Below are positions 38,601 through 51,250 of a stretch of 64,000 bases of DNA, piece after piece (position 1 is the stretch's first letter; every line of letters starts with the position of its first letter). Both the position numbers and the translations under genes were made by a program. Under the pieces are notes generated by a model, which did not search any database, was not told the DNA's origin, and worked only from the letters and a program-made list of their open reading frames with translations. This stretch comes from Larus michahellis (Eukaryota > Chordata > Aves > Charadriiformes > Laridae). The stretch is taken from assembly GCF_964199755.1 (NCBI RefSeq), contig NC_133897.1, positions 58,228,442-58,292,441 on the forward strand, written 5' to 3'.

Positions 38601-41600
38601 TTGAAACTATAGAGAAATTAAGAGCACAACAGTACTTTCATAAAAAAAAAATAAAATGGCTAAAGAATTCTGGTTGCTGTAGCTTTTGAGTTTGGAAAGA
38701 ATTCGTACGTCTTCGGTTTTTTGTACACCTAGCTGAGGGAGTGTGTACTAGAGAAACAATGCATCCTAAGTAACACTGGATTTCAAAACATTGTACTCTT
38801 AAGCATTTCCTTATCCATTTTTTTCAGATTAAGATGGTTTGTTTTCCTGAAGACTTTTTTGTCCTAAGGACAATTCTTTGCTTTTATCCTCTAGGAACAT
38901 TTTCTGTGGAGGTGGGTGGGGGTGCCCAGTGGTTTGCAAAGTTGTTATTTCGTAATGACCATTAGAAAAGCCTCAGCTTAATGGAAGATGCGCACTTGGG
39001 GGTAAAATGGGTACATCTTACAAACAGAAGAGAACCCTTGGTCTGTGTGTATACAGAAATCATAGCAATGACATGCCCATAATACTTTCCTTGCAGGTAT
39101 TTTAATCCCTTCTATGTTTTAATTAAGTGGGTTTTTTCCCCCTGAACTCTAGGGAATATAAAATAGCTGAGTTGAAAGTATTGTTAAGGAGCTTGGCAAA
39201 ACTTGGCATAGATGTGCAGGAGAATCTTTTTGGAGTTCATTTTGACATTGTACTTCCAACCACTTGTGACTGTCTTGGCTCACAGCTAGTTGACTGTTTT
39301 GCTTAAGGGAATCAATCCGCAGTAACAAATTTCCCCATGTTGTAAAGGGTCACCAGTTACTTGTTTCAATGTGGTAATTTTTGGATAGAATGAATTGTCT
39401 GGAAGTAGTTGTTCTATCTGCATCCTGAATAGCAAAGCTGATCAAAAAATGAAACCTTTTACGTGAAACCATCTTTCCATGTGAAACTTTTTTGTAAAGC
39501 TAAGTGTATTTGTCTATGGTAGTTGGGAATGGCCATGTTTCATAAGTCATGAAGTGGGTGTGTATGTGTAAGGGCTGTATTTGCTTGTCTCCCTCTTCAA
39601 AACACTGATAAACCTAAAAATCCTCAGAAATACTGAGAATTATTTAAATGCCTTTTTGAAAAAAAAGTGGTCTTTTGGTCTCCTCTCATATGGTAATGCT
39701 ATCTCTTGATTTCAGTGATGGGACATTGTAGGCTTCAGCTCTTACTGCCTTGACTTTTAACACATTTAATTCTAAGTTCTTTAAGTGTAGTATTAAAATT
39801 CTAGGTAGCTTACATTTTTAGCTTCATGCCTACTTCGATGTTAGTTTATTTATTAGTGTAACTTAATTGTAACAGATGTCTACCAAGTAGACATATAGCA
39901 AACGGGGCTTTATAAGGCTCTCCCTTTGCCAATTTTTTGGCTGGGTCTATTAAAAAGAAAGTGAGATCTCTAGTTGACAACAGCAGTTTTGGGGTATAAA
40001 TTCTATTTCACAGAATTAAATAGGAGTATTGTTTTGCTGTTTTTAAGTGGCAGAACTATACCAGCAAAATCCCAGAGTTGTTGCTGTAAAACACATCATG
40101 TTAGTAATTCTGGTAGTAGATCTTATCAGTGTATGTGCATTATAATTTACTGCTACAAGGAATTAAATCATTCTTCCAAGTAACATATGGCATTCTTAAA
40201 ATAGAGAGTTTAATTTATTGATTACAGTAGATGTTTTTCCATCCTTATCTTGAAGGGATAGAAACAATTCATGTTGCTTTTTAAAGGAATTTGGTTTAGA
40301 ATATGAATATACACTATCCCGTGTCCATTTTAAAAATGCCATTAATATCAGAATTTGTTCAAAGCTGAAATATTACTATCTTTTTACAAATAAAAATGTG
40401 CTGAAGAAAGATGTGATGGTGTCAGGCATATGCGATTTTTCTAGAGGAATTAAAGTGTTAATACTTCTTTGATGAAAACTCATTTTGTTCTTGAAGTCTA
40501 TCATCTTTGATACAGGGTGAAGAAAAACAATAATTTAAGGGACTTTTCTCTTTTAAAAGAAAATCTTGTTTTAATTGTACTGCTGTACTGGTTAGCAAGC
40601 ATATAGAACAGAAATATAAAACTCTTGAGAAAAAGTTAAGATGTAACACTTTTTTAAATTCTTTTTTCTTGTAAAACAATCTGCAGGGAGAATTTTAAAT
40701 AACAGTAATGAGAATATCTGGGAAGGCAAAAAACTTCTTTTAGAAACCATGAGGCATTTTAACATCCTAGGACTGTAGCAGCAAAGTTAGGATAGGCAAA
40801 ATGAAAATTTGAGTATATTTAAGTGTTCTTTTTCTGGGGGTACATAATCCAAATGCACCATTTTTGTAGAACTCTGATTTGCTTTTACATCCTTGTTGAA
40901 TATGCCTCTCTGTCGTCTGGATTTAATGTCTTCTGGACAATTTATTAGAAAAGAGTAAGCAATAAAGATTAATGCTTGTGCAAAGTCAGGTTTGGCATGT
41001 CACAGTCTGAAGTAACTGGAGAAGATACTTCCCTCAGGGGTTTCACTAAGGGCTGATTATAGAATTTCATCCGGAACAAAGTGTGTGTGTTGATTTCATT
41101 TGTGTGTTGCTAAGTAGTAATTCAACAATCCATATGCAGCAAAATGATTCCATTCTAATGTTCTTGTTTTAAGTTGGAGCCTCCGCTCTTCTTATTTTAC
41201 TTTTGATGCTGTGTAGTTATGTTGTACATGCTGTAGCTGCATGTAGCCTCAGAATGGGTTAAAAACATTCATTCATCTGTAGCTATTTTTATATTTTTAT
41301 TACTTTGTTATTTATTTAAACATACACAAACAAAAGATAAGAAAGCAAGCTGAGAGCTAAAATCCTCAAAAGTATTTTTAGATGAAAGCCATTTAGAAAC
41401 TTAATGCATCCCTGTATACCAGAGACTTCACAAACAATTCAGTTATAAACTTTACATTTAGTCTTTTGAGTATGTGCAAAAGTGTTTTGAGGAGAATTGG
41501 AAGTATGGCTGTTTTGCTTTGTGTTTTCAAAAGCTTACCTTGGCCAAATTTCCATGTAGTTTCATAAGAATTGTAAAAGGCACACATTTTATATAAACAC

Positions 41601-44600
41601 TGCCCTCAAAACAAATGTGGCATTCATCTTAAAGCATAGTCAGTAGAATTTCCAAAATAGTCCTAAAAGTTTCTATCCATATTCTCTAACCTAATGACTG
41701 AAATGTTTGTTTCTCTCCAAAGCTGCCATACTGTAGAGAAGTCTTCCTAGGCTGTAAAAGCTTGCCAGATTTTAATAACTGAAAATTTCAATATTGGATA
41801 CTACTGCCTGCTCATCTTGCTTGTGCTAAATAAAATAGTGCAAGTAGAAAAAAATGGGTGCTATAACTTAGTCTTTGAAACAATGAAATTCATGTTGTTC
41901 CATAGTGCTGCTGGAGGTGAAATCTTTGACCAGTGTGTGGCTGAAAGAGAGGAAGCCTTCAAAGAAAAAGATGTTAAACGACTTATGAAGCAGATCTTAG
42001 AAGGAGTTTCATTCTTGCACAGAAACAATGTGGTTCATCTTGACTTAAAGGTAAGATTGTTGTTGTATTTTTCTCATTCATTTCTTATCTGCTGACTTTC
42101 TTATTGGTCATATGTCATACTGATGCTAATTTGTAAATAACACAATTTTTATTTAGTTATTCTTCAAACGATAAAATTCAACTTTGAGATGCAGTAGGCA
42201 CCAGGATTGCAATCCTTTTGGGGAGTTTCTATGATTATGTTAAATATAAACTTAATTTGATTAAGTGAAATGTAATGAAGTCAAAAGCGGATTTGCGTTG
42301 CACCTGAAATTGCAAATGAGTACTTTGAGTAAGACCTGGCTCATTTTAAAGTGCAGTAAAAATGTCTGGGTATTATATGGTCATTAAAAAATAGGTTGGT
42401 TTTTGTATTGACTTGAGTTTTAATGAAGCAGAAAATAGCAGAGATGCTAGTAGTATAAAGTGTACTCTTTCAGAATGAAGTGTTCATATAGGACTGGTAA
42501 ACAGTATATTAATGTGTTAAATATGTTTGTAACAGTTGGGGCTTTTTAAAATCACTTGTAAGACTTAAAGGTTTGTCATTTATTGCCAAACAGTTGGCCA
42601 CTACCTTATTGGTATATCAATTATCATGATTTACTGGAGTAAATATTTTTTCTTACTGAAAAATAGTTTTGACCCAAATCAAGAGAAAAGTACAGTTGCC
42701 ATCATACAAGATCCAGAGTATCGCTTATGGTTAGGGAGGGAGTTGTAACAGGGATCTAGAAAACTATGATCTCCCACTGGCAGCAAGCTGCAATAATTTT
42801 CTTTAGCTTCTATTCATACTCATATGGAAGATGCAATTTTATCTCATTTTGAGGTTGAACTACTTCATTATTGCTTCACCAGACAGTATAAAAAGTATCT
42901 TGGATTAAAATTTTCAAATTCTTTTTTACCTGTCAAATTCCCATATTTACTAAGTATGTAGTAAGCCACTACATGCTGCTTCTGTTGCTGAGCCTTACTT
43001 ATACTAATTGCATTTTGGCAGTAGTATGAAGCTGACAGCAGATTCCAGTATCAAGCTGTACATACTTAATACATAACCTGGCACATCATGCACCATTCAT
43101 CAGCTATAGCAGACGATGAGTAATATTTGCACACAAGTCTCTCACCTGCTTGGTTTTCCAACCATTTATTCAAATTATTTCTGGTATCCTTTAAAAGTTT
43201 CTGTAGCCCATTGATTTAGTCATACACATAAAATATTAATAATTGTACTCAAATAATTAATGGAAAATTTTTAGCAAGTGATGTGAGAGTAAGTGTTCAG
43301 AAGGACTAAAAATGAGCAGATAGAATTCCTTAAAGTTCCAGTACGCTTACACCAGATACTTGGTGTCTCTATTGAGTTGGCCAAAAATACTTCCTCTGAA
43401 TTTCCTTGAAGCAAAGTGTGTAAAATTAAAACATGTCTTTTGTGGACAGTATGTATTAATACATGTTTGTAGTTAAAGCTGTGGTATTCCTGAGCACTAT
43501 CAGCTGGATGTCTGTAATCAGAAATGCGTTGTGCTTTATTTGACTACAGTACTTTTCTTAACGGTAAAAGTAGACTGGAGTGTTGATGACAGCTTGTGGA
43601 TGGGTAGCTTTTTCAAAGTTCATAAAAACTTAACTTACAAACACTTTCCAACTGATCAGAAAACTTATGTTATAAAATTGAGCATCTCCAGTTCTCAATG
43701 AAAGATCCAGCATTGCTTTGCTGGCTTATAAAACTTAATTAGCAGAGCAAATTGTCTAGCGCTTGAGTTTAATATGTTTATATATTACTGCAGTGTGCAA
43801 CATGTTTTTGAAAAGTGGATGTTAAAAGGAGTCCTAATTGCAGTGTGATTACTTTCATGATATATGAGACTATTGGTCTTCTGCAAAATAAGGTTTAGGA
43901 AAGTCTTCAGAATATTGGCAAATAACAGTAATGGAAACTGTAGGATTAAAACCGATGATTTACAAAGATTGCTTGACCCACATGCCTTGCCAGACTTTAA
44001 AAAAAAAAAAAAAGAGGCCCATTTTTTCAAGGAACCCAAATTGAAGTTGGGTGCTGGTTTTGGCTGTATGTTTACTAACCCACTGGCCTCAAACCATCAT
44101 CTGTTGTATAGTATGTGTCATGCTGCTTTACCTAGTGCTTGTAGCACTATGGAATTTACTAAATACTTAGTTTTGTAGGGTGACATTTGGAAGGCTTGTG
44201 CAAAGTGTGCTGCTGGTAAGCAAGGTGTTTGCCAATATCAAAAAAGTTTACAAATACTTGCTAAAGTGTTTTTTCTCGTGTTACTAGTTTCATGCTTGGG
44301 TCTCTAAAGGTTTCCCTTTCATTTGTCTGGTACAAATAACTTTTGATAGGTCCATCCAGTTTTCCTATGTTGCACCTTTAAAAAAAGTCAGGCTCCATGC
44401 CCAGAAGAATTTAAGTCAAAATGGCTGTCAGTATGTGATTGTCAGCTTGTTGTAGTTTTGTATTACAAATCTAATCAACCAGATCTATGACACTGACAGC
44501 TAGCTTGCTGTGGCTTCTGTCTGCCCCCTTAATAGAGGCAAGATTTTTCCTATGAGACAAAACACTGCAGAAAAATGGGGTATTTTGATGTGGCCTAGCA

Positions 44601-47600
44601 GGGTTGCCACCTGATCATTTCTTTCCGAAAGCATGGTTCTCCTGAAAGATGGTTGAGAAATGGCTTGTTTTTAATAGCAAAATCCAATCATGTAATCCAG
44701 TTTTGACTTGGAGAAAGAGCAAATATAATGCTACTGTGTGCAAATTAAATATCACTCAACAGTATTGTGTTTATGCACACCCTACAAATTAAATAGCATC
44801 GACTGTAGTCAGGAGTCTTTCATCTCCTCGTAATGGTGCATAAAAGCTGCAGAGTAAGGGAAGACTCCTTTCTCTGTGTTTTTGCTGTTTGACTTGATCT
44901 TGAATTGGTGTTTTGTAAAAACTTGTAGTAGTTGAGAATGGAAGAGGATTTAAAAAAGGTGTGGGGGTTGAGGAAGGACTGGCTGCCTTTTGTATACAGT
45001 GGAGGCAGGTAAAGAGCCTTACATAGCCTTGGGGTTTGGTAGAATAACTGCTCTAAACAGCATTCTCCTGGAGTATATATTATGCTGGTTATCCAACAGA
45101 CAGCTTTCCCTTCTTTCTGTATTGTTTTCAAGATGTTGTGTACAGTGAGGACAACTAGCAAAATCATTGTTTGAAATTGTTTGGGGTGTCATTTTACACC
45201 AATATTCAGAAAGCAAACTAACGCAATTACAAAAGTAGTGGCCTGTTAAAAAAAACATTACAGATTAATTTTCTCAACTGAGTTTTCCAGGTGGATTAAG
45301 GTGGAACGTTAATAACAGAAGTGTAGCATTAATAGAAGCATAGTATTCCTTGTCTAAAGGAACACCCAGGAAATTAATAAAGAGTTAAAAATTAAAATAT
45401 CACTTTTTCAATGCAAAAGAACAGTTTAATCTGGAGTTCAAGCCTCTATAGCAATTAGAGCAAAGCTGTTTATTAATAGGCAGGTATAGAGTATCCAGAT
45501 TCTACAGAACCTATTTTGATTATGGCCTTATTTCTTAATTTGATACTTGCATTGCTTATTTTGGCGAATAAAGTGTGGTGCCAGTCTAATATGTGTATTC
45601 TCATAGTGACTGTTGCATTTTTTTCCACTTGTGCACATGGACCAGAACAACCCAACCCCCAAGCAAATTCTGCTGTTACATTTCAATTGCTTAAAGATAT
45701 GGGAGTCCTTTAAGTGTTTTAGGGCGGACTGATCAGCTTTAGTATCTTTACACACAATGTAGCTGGGGTATCCCAGGTATTCTGTTTTTCCTGTTTCTGC
45801 CCATTTTTCCTTGGATAACTCCTGCCTTGTCTTCTAGGGATCTGATTTTTCTTTTTTTAAAATACCATAAAATTTGATACTTACTGTTGCAAGTTAAGGT
45901 GAGGCATTGATTAGTTTAAAAGCATGACTTTTATTATGCGTCCTATTCTAGAAGTCCTATTCTTCTTGAAACCAACTAAAGGTACAAGAAATATTAGGGC
46001 CATAGGTTCATAGAAACTTCTGGAATAATGGCAAATTTGCAATATATAGATTTTGCCATTGTGCAGTCAGTTTACAAGATTCCAAAACCTGCTGGCAATG
46101 TAGAGTTGAAGGGTAGGTATCATATTTCACTAAGTACACTTATCAGAAACTATTTGTGTGATCTGCAGAATAAGTTTCTACAGTTTGTAGGCGAGAACAG
46201 CTCTTTGTATATATTGCCTTTACTTTGGCCTTTGCACTGAAGTTCATAGTGCTAAGAAAGCTATGCTCTTTTTAGTCCAATTTAAGTGAAAAATGTAAGA
46301 CTAGTTAATATTTGTTGTGACAAATTATGCTTTTCACTGCTGTTACACTAGCATGATGATACAGGTATAACCAAAATCTCAAATTTGTAAAGTCCAACGT
46401 TCTGATTGCTGACAGTATGCCTGGAAAAATACAACTTTCTTCTTGTTTTTATCATCTTTCCAAAGGTACCTGTTTCTGGTCGTGCTAATGTGACATGGGG
46501 CTAGACTCATGTGTCCACATCATGTGGTTTCTGTGCACATACCAATCTGGTAGTAAAGTACATCCACTCAGATTGTCCATTAGGCAGGAATTTTTTCTTT
46601 TTATGTTTTTGTTCAGTGCACAACATAAGAAGATCTAAATTGGAACCTTTAAGCCTTACTGCAGTAGAGGGGATGTTTTTAAATGTTGTCATTTGACAGT
46701 TGCCATTTCATTAATGCTTGATGGTAAGAGTGAAAGGCCCTTTTCAGAACAGCTACCAGGAGAGCCTCTGGCTTGCATCTCTTGCCTTTGTGGGCTAATC
46801 AGCATTAGGCAAACCTAGATGTATTATAGGAATGGAAAAACAAAAGAGAAACGGCTGTACAGATGCAGGAAAATGATCTTCCTTTTCTTAAAGTTTTAGA
46901 GTAACTGTGTCAAGCCGAAACCTATGGTAAGTTCAAAACTACAGCTTCTTTAAGGTTTCATGCTTGTATATAGACTGTCACTTCACTTGAACCCCATAAT
47001 GATTCCTTAAGAGAAGAAAAATACTGATATTTCATTATGAATTGATTTACCTTTATGGCTCAATTCATACAGTAGGCAGGCTTTTTCTGCATAGGTGTGT
47101 TTTGAGTAATAATGTTGTTTTTTAAAAAAGACAATAAAGACTTCTGGCAACTACATTATCCACTAAAATACTATAATACAGGGCTTAAGGGTTTCATGAA
47201 GTGTTTCAGTTAAAAACTTTTCCTTGTTTAAATATAGCAAACAAATGCTTTTCTCATGCTTTCTATTCGCCTCTTCAGAAAGTAACTAAACTTCCCACTG
47301 GGAAGAACATCTGAGAGGCTAATTAGGGAGGCATGGTCAGCATCTTTGGATGTTTGCTTTTCTAATACAAATACAGAATAACAAATGTGAACTATAAAGG
47401 GTATGGTAATACACAGCTCCAAAAGCCACCAGATCCCAGTTTGTAAGCAAAGAAAAAAAAAAAATATCTGTTCTTAAGACATAGATTTACAAACAGAAAA
47501 TAGATTGACAACATCATGGAGTTAGTTTGAAATACTATGGTTTAACTTAGCAGGAATGAAAGAACTTGACTATATTTAGGTCTTGCAGCAAGAACTGGCC

Positions 47601-50600
47601 CAAGGTTTCTAAAAGGTTCTTGCGTGTTTTTACATTGGTGTTCAAAAGCAGGGCTGTTCATGTGAAAGCATGCCTTCATGATTGACATGGGGAGGAGGAG
47701 AGAATGGGTCAGTGAGTAGGGGAAAAAAGTATAAATGTTGGTGTTAATCGAGTTGGATTATCAGTCAGCGTTTGCTTTCATGCTCTTACTCTTTTGCCAC
47801 CCTCCTTCCTTCAACCACCTCTGCAAGATGATCCAGGTTCTTAATAAATAAAGACTTCGCTTTTATGGAACTTGGGCTCATCAGAGGCATGAATGTAGTG
47901 CCAACTGTCTGTTACCATTTAGAGAAGTTAATGTTAGAACCCAATGTGATCATTGGCCCAGGGGCAGGGAGGGTCACACCTTTTTTTTTTTTTGGGCAAG
48001 AATATGCTTCAGTTACAAAAAAAATCTCTTAAGACCTATTGTCTAAAGTTAATTTTCAGATTTTATTTTCTTTTAAACTGAGCTAGCATTCAGAGTTAGA
48101 CGGTGAGGAACTTCTTAATGACCACAAAGTTGCTTTGAAGGATGACAGCCAAGATCTAGTGACGTCAGAGCAAACAAGTTTATCCAAAGGCGATGCTCTT
48201 AAAAACCTGTTTTTCAGGCTGCTGTATTTTTTTTTTAAACTGTTCTTCAGTTAGTATTCTGTAATACAATTGTTTGTACTTTGAACAAGATTGAGGTCGG
48301 TTGCAACAGACTTTCTTTAAACAGGTGTAGTCAAAATAGTTTTATGTGTTCAGCTCTTTTAAAATGATTGGGTGTTTTTGGATGCACTTCAACAGGAGGT
48401 ATTTTACACCATCTATTGGAAGGAAGCAAGGAGGAAAGGGGAGTAAATAGGTGATATGAAGGACTAAAGGTACAAATGTGGAGGTATTTATATGCTATTG
48501 TTAAATGATAGCTACTGGCATGTCTTTTGTATGTGTTCTAAGCTAATAAAGGCAGATGTTTGATTCTCAGTTATAAACAGAAAATCCTGCCACTCCTTTT
48601 AGCCTACGTGTCTCTTCAAGTTCACCTTCGGGGAGAAAAAAAACAACCATAAATGATCCTGGGTATCGTACATGTTATGGAATGCATTATTGCTACTCAC
48701 GATCTAAAATAATTACGCGATATGGTGTCATAGAGATTAGATTTAGGTGATTCTGAAAGTCTCCTCCTTTGTTTTTTCAGCCCCAAAATATTCTTCTAAC
48801 CAGTAAGTCTCCTCTGGGAGACATTAAGATAGTAGATTTTGGCCTTTCCAGAATAATGAAGAGCAGCGAGGAACTAAGAGAAATTATGGGAACTCCAGAA
48901 TATGTAGGTAAGTTGTTACTATGTGAGTGATGTAGCCCCGAGGAGGGGGCTGTCCGGGCTTTGGGGGAGTGAAAAGAGGAACTGCCTCAACTTAGTGAAT
49001 GCTGGGCTGGCTGTGTCGTTACAGTGTTGAAAGATCAGGTTAATGCTTGGATGTGGTACCGCTGTAAAAGCTAGAACTGGCAAGCCTTGTCAGTCTTAAT
49101 GAGTGATAATTGTGTGCTTGTGTTGAAGATGAGAACACACTTTAGATGATTCTTACTAGCAGTGATAAGTATTACTTGGATTAAAAATTCAGAATTACAT
49201 ATTCAGTCTCTGAATGCAATAGTTTAGCTTGTAGAGGTTTATAGCCATTTCATTTTTTTTTTAAAGCAAATCATTCCAGGCCTTGAAAATGTACTTGAAA
49301 ATATCATTAAATTGTATAGTATATATGGGTATGGGTTTCAGTGCTGGAATATGGAATGTTGGCTATTTCTCGTTTTTTCCGTAAGAAATTTGTATACAGC
49401 TTCCTTAATTGCTAAGGAGACTGACCTGGCTTCTGAAGAGGGCAATGAAAGGAAAATAATTGGTTTTACTTAAAACCAATGAAGGATAGTAATCACTTTA
49501 CCTGGAATAGAAATATCTCTTATTTTGAAAGATGGTCATGGTTGAAATGGCTTATACTAGATCTTACCACATGACTGTTATTGCAGTATATAACTATGAT
49601 ATTATGTCTACATATGACAAAAATGGAACTTGTTTTTTTTCCCTGAATAGCTCCTGAAATTCTGAGTTATGACCCAATCAGTACAGCAACTGACATGTGG
49701 TAAGTTGAACAAATGAATTGTCATCATAACTAACTTTACTGAAAAGGTGGGGATTTAAAAAAAAAAAAAAAATTTTAAAAAATTAAAAATGCTTTTCTGT
49801 TTCACTTTTAATTTAGGAGCATTGGAGTACTGGCATATGTTATGCTAACAGGGATATCACCTTTCTTAGGGGATGATAAACAAGAAACATTCTTAAATAT
49901 ATCTCAAATGAATGTAAGTTACTCTGGAGAAGACTTTGACCTCATATCAGAGTCTGCCGTGGATTTCATCAAAACTCTGCTGGTTAAGAAACCCGAGTAA
50001 GTAAAATACACAATTCTATATGCTAATATGTCTGACTGGATTCGTTTTAAATGTAGCAAGTGTTGGCATTCTCATTTTTAAAGTATAAGGGAACTTCGGT
50101 TATTCATATTTCATTGTGCTATTACTTTTTATGTATACGAGAAGAGAAGTTCTCCATTTCCCTCCAAACTTGCATGTTCTGAATGACTCTTAAGTGTTAG
50201 TAATTAAAACTCAAATTCATTTCATAAAACTGTATATGAATTGTAGCATGCGGTACAGTATACGGACTTTTAGAGGTACTTTGCTGATGTCTTTTAAATC
50301 AACTGTGCTTTGAGCCTTTTACTCTTGATGAGTTGGTAGAGTACCTTTCTCTTTTCTGGTTCATTAGCATGCTTTTCTTAATGGGCAGTGAATTGGAAAT
50401 TCCAGGTCTCAAAATAGAGGAGGTGTTTTCTGTGGAACTTCATCAGTTCCTCATGGGGTGTGTCAGCTATTGAAATTGCCTGTTGCTTGTCTATGGGAAT
50501 TCTTTAAGAATGTAAGGATTGGATAATTTTCCTATATGAAAAAAAAAATCGTTTGTATAAGCTTTGAAAGTTAGTTGGAAACAGGGGAGCGTAAACTGTG

Positions 50601-51159
50601 ATACTTAAGGATCTATGAACTCCTTTATTTTAAATGTTGGCAGTTCATCTCCAACATCTCTCTCTTTTTTGGTAGAAGGTAGCTATCAGCACATTTTTTA
50701 GAAGTTCTATCAGTCTGTCTTTAATACAGTCATATCCTTGGAATAATTTGCATGGATCTCTTTTGCAAGGTACTGGATTTCAAATTCATTTGGACATTTA
50801 TTTTAACACTTTCCTTCCTCTGCAGGGACCGGGCAACTGCTGAAGAATGTCTTCAACATCCATGGTTAGAACAAAGCGATAATCCTGCTTGCAGGGTCTG
50901 GAATAAGAGTACAGGAGGGGAGAGCAGTGATGTCACCCAGAAAGATGCAGATTCTGCCTTTGAAAAATCAGTAGATGCTGAGAAAAATGAAGAGGAAGAA
51001 TCGATAGTGACAGAAGAACTAATTGTAGTGGCTTCATACACACTGGGACAATGTAGGCAGTCAGAAAAAGAAAAAGTAACTGAGCAGAAAGCCATTTCCA
51101 AACGATTTAAATTTGAGGAACCGTTGCTGCAAGAAATACCAGGAGAATTCATTTACTGA
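26488..51159 (+). CDS. STK17A: STK17A (DRAK1) serine/threonine kinase, complete; join of seven exons
   Basis: STK17A is a mainly nuclear, death-associated-protein-kinase-related serine/threonine kinase linked to apoptosis. The join is 26488-26669, 34681-34893, 41906-42050, 48781-48907, 49651-49699, 49817-49996 and 50826-51159: 1,230 bases, 409 residues (human about 414). The N-terminus is Pro/Arg-rich. The kinase domain covers about residues 51-313: glycine loop LGRGKF (59-64), Lys82, DAPK-family basic loop [10 protein letters not shown] (85-94), alpha-C Glu100, HLDLKPQN (176-183, Asp178), DFG (199-201) and APE (223-225). All catalytic residues are present; Leu in place of Arg in HRD is normal for this family. 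A variable acidic linker leads to a conserved tail (358-409) ending EIPGEFIY. The ATG at 26488 is the first in its frame after a TGA at 26392-26394, has G at -3, and no upstream ATG was seen in the leader. Confidence 0.97.
26670..34680 (+). other. STK17A: STK17A intron 1 (8.0 kb)
   Basis: This GT-AG intron begins inside the CpG island and becomes AT-rich after about 27,230. A run of G tracts lies at 26776-26794. Frames in the GC-rich part are compositional shadows. No interspersed repeat or further exon was recognised. Confidence 0.85.
34681..34893 (+). CDS. STK17A: STK17A coding exon 2 (kinase N-lobe)
   Basis: This 213-base exon encodes the rest of the glycine loop (GKFAVVKKC), catalytic Lys82 in [12 protein letters not shown], alpha-C Glu100 and [16 protein letters not shown]. 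The acceptor is TTCATTTCAG and the donor is GTAAGT at 34894. It ends inside the Tyr132 codon. Residues 109-112 read C-N-L-W where I recall D-N-P-W in human. Confidence 0.95.
34894..41905 (+). other. STK17A: STK17A intron 2 (7.0 kb)
   Basis: This AT-rich GT-AG intron has no recognised repeats or genes. The 133-codon minus-strand frame at 36725-37126 has no recognisable homology. Confidence 0.85.
41906..42050 (+). CDS. STK17A: STK17A coding exon 3 (hinge to catalytic loop)
   Basis: This 145-base exon encodes [18 protein letters not shown] through VVHLDLK, including catalytic Asp178 and Lys180. The acceptor is GTTCCATAG before 41906 and the donor is GTAAGA at 42051. It ends in phase 0 within the catalytic loop. 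Confidence 0.95.
42051..48780 (+). other. STK17A: STK17A intron 3 (6.7 kb)
   Basis: This AT-rich GT-AG intron contains A and T runs (for example 43999-44012 and 47982-47993) but no recognised repeat family or gene. Confidence 0.85.
48781..48907 (+). CDS. STK17A: STK17A coding exon 4 (DFG and activation segment)
   Basis: This 127-base exon encodes [20 protein letters not shown], the DFG motif and activation loop [20 protein letters not shown]. The acceptor is GTTTTTTCAG and the donor is GTAAGT at 48908. It ends in phase 1 in the Ala codon of APE. Confidence 0.96.
48908..49650 (+). other. STK17A: STK17A intron 4 (0.74 kb)
   Basis: This short GT-AG intron shows nothing else. Confidence 0.9.
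49651..49699 (+). CDS. STK17A: STK17A coding exon 5 (APE motif, 49 bases)
   Basis: This micro-sized exon encodes [16 protein letters not shown] and part of Trp239. The acceptor is CCCTGAATAG and the donor is GTAAGT at 49700. It is too short to stand out as an open frame, but the phases on both sides and the kinase sequence fix it. Skipping it would shift the frame. Confidence 0.95.
49700..49816 (+). other. STK17A: STK17A intron 5 (117 bases)
   Basis: This very short GT-AG intron contains an A-rich low-complexity block at about 49757-49788 before the acceptor AATTTAG. Confidence 0.92.
49817..49996 (+). CDS. STK17A: STK17A coding exon 6 (kinase C-lobe)
   Basis: This 180-base exon encodes [40 protein letters not shown] and [14 protein letters not shown]. 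The donor is GTAAGT at 49997. It ends in phase 2 in the Glu299 codon. Confidence 0.96.
49997..50825 (+). other. STK17A: STK17A intron 6 (0.83 kb)
   Basis: This GT-AG intron has no recognised element. Its last 25 codons are open in frame with exon 7 and read as a hydrophobic stretch, but the acceptor CTCTGCAG before 50826 and kinase homology show they are intronic. Confidence 0.88.
50826..51159 (+). CDS. STK17A: STK17A coding exon 7 (end of kinase domain and C-terminal tail)
   Basis: This exon encodes [16 protein letters not shown] (kinase subdomain XI), an acidic variable linker (about residues 314-357) and the conserved tail [38 protein letters not shown] and QEIPGEFIY, ending in TGA at 51157-51159. 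The basic SKRFKF patch resembles the end of STK17B and could contribute to nuclear localisation; that role is inference. Confidence 0.97.
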
Positions 51160-51244
51160 ACTGTGTGGAGCTTCATAGCTATAACTGGAGGGCAGTGTTT
51201 TCTACTAAACAAAAATATCCTAGCCAAGTGAATTTCTGATATGC

Positions 51245-51250
51245 AATAAA
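51245..51250 (+). promoter_or_regulatory. STK17A: Candidate proximal poly(A) signal of STK17A
   Basis: AATAAA lies 86 bases after the stop codon and a second one lies at 51324-51329. Either would give a very short 3' UTR. Confidence 0.45.

Noticed and set aside
41817-41905. Methionine-initiated upstream extension of STK17A exon 3
   Set aside because: The intronic residues before AAGGEIFD lack kinase homology, and the acceptor ending at 41905 joins in phase with exon 2.
50752-50825. In-frame hydrophobic leader before STK17A exon 7
   Set aside because: It is intron 6 sequence read through the acceptor; the phase from exon 6 and the conserved PEDRATAEE junction place the exon start at 50826.
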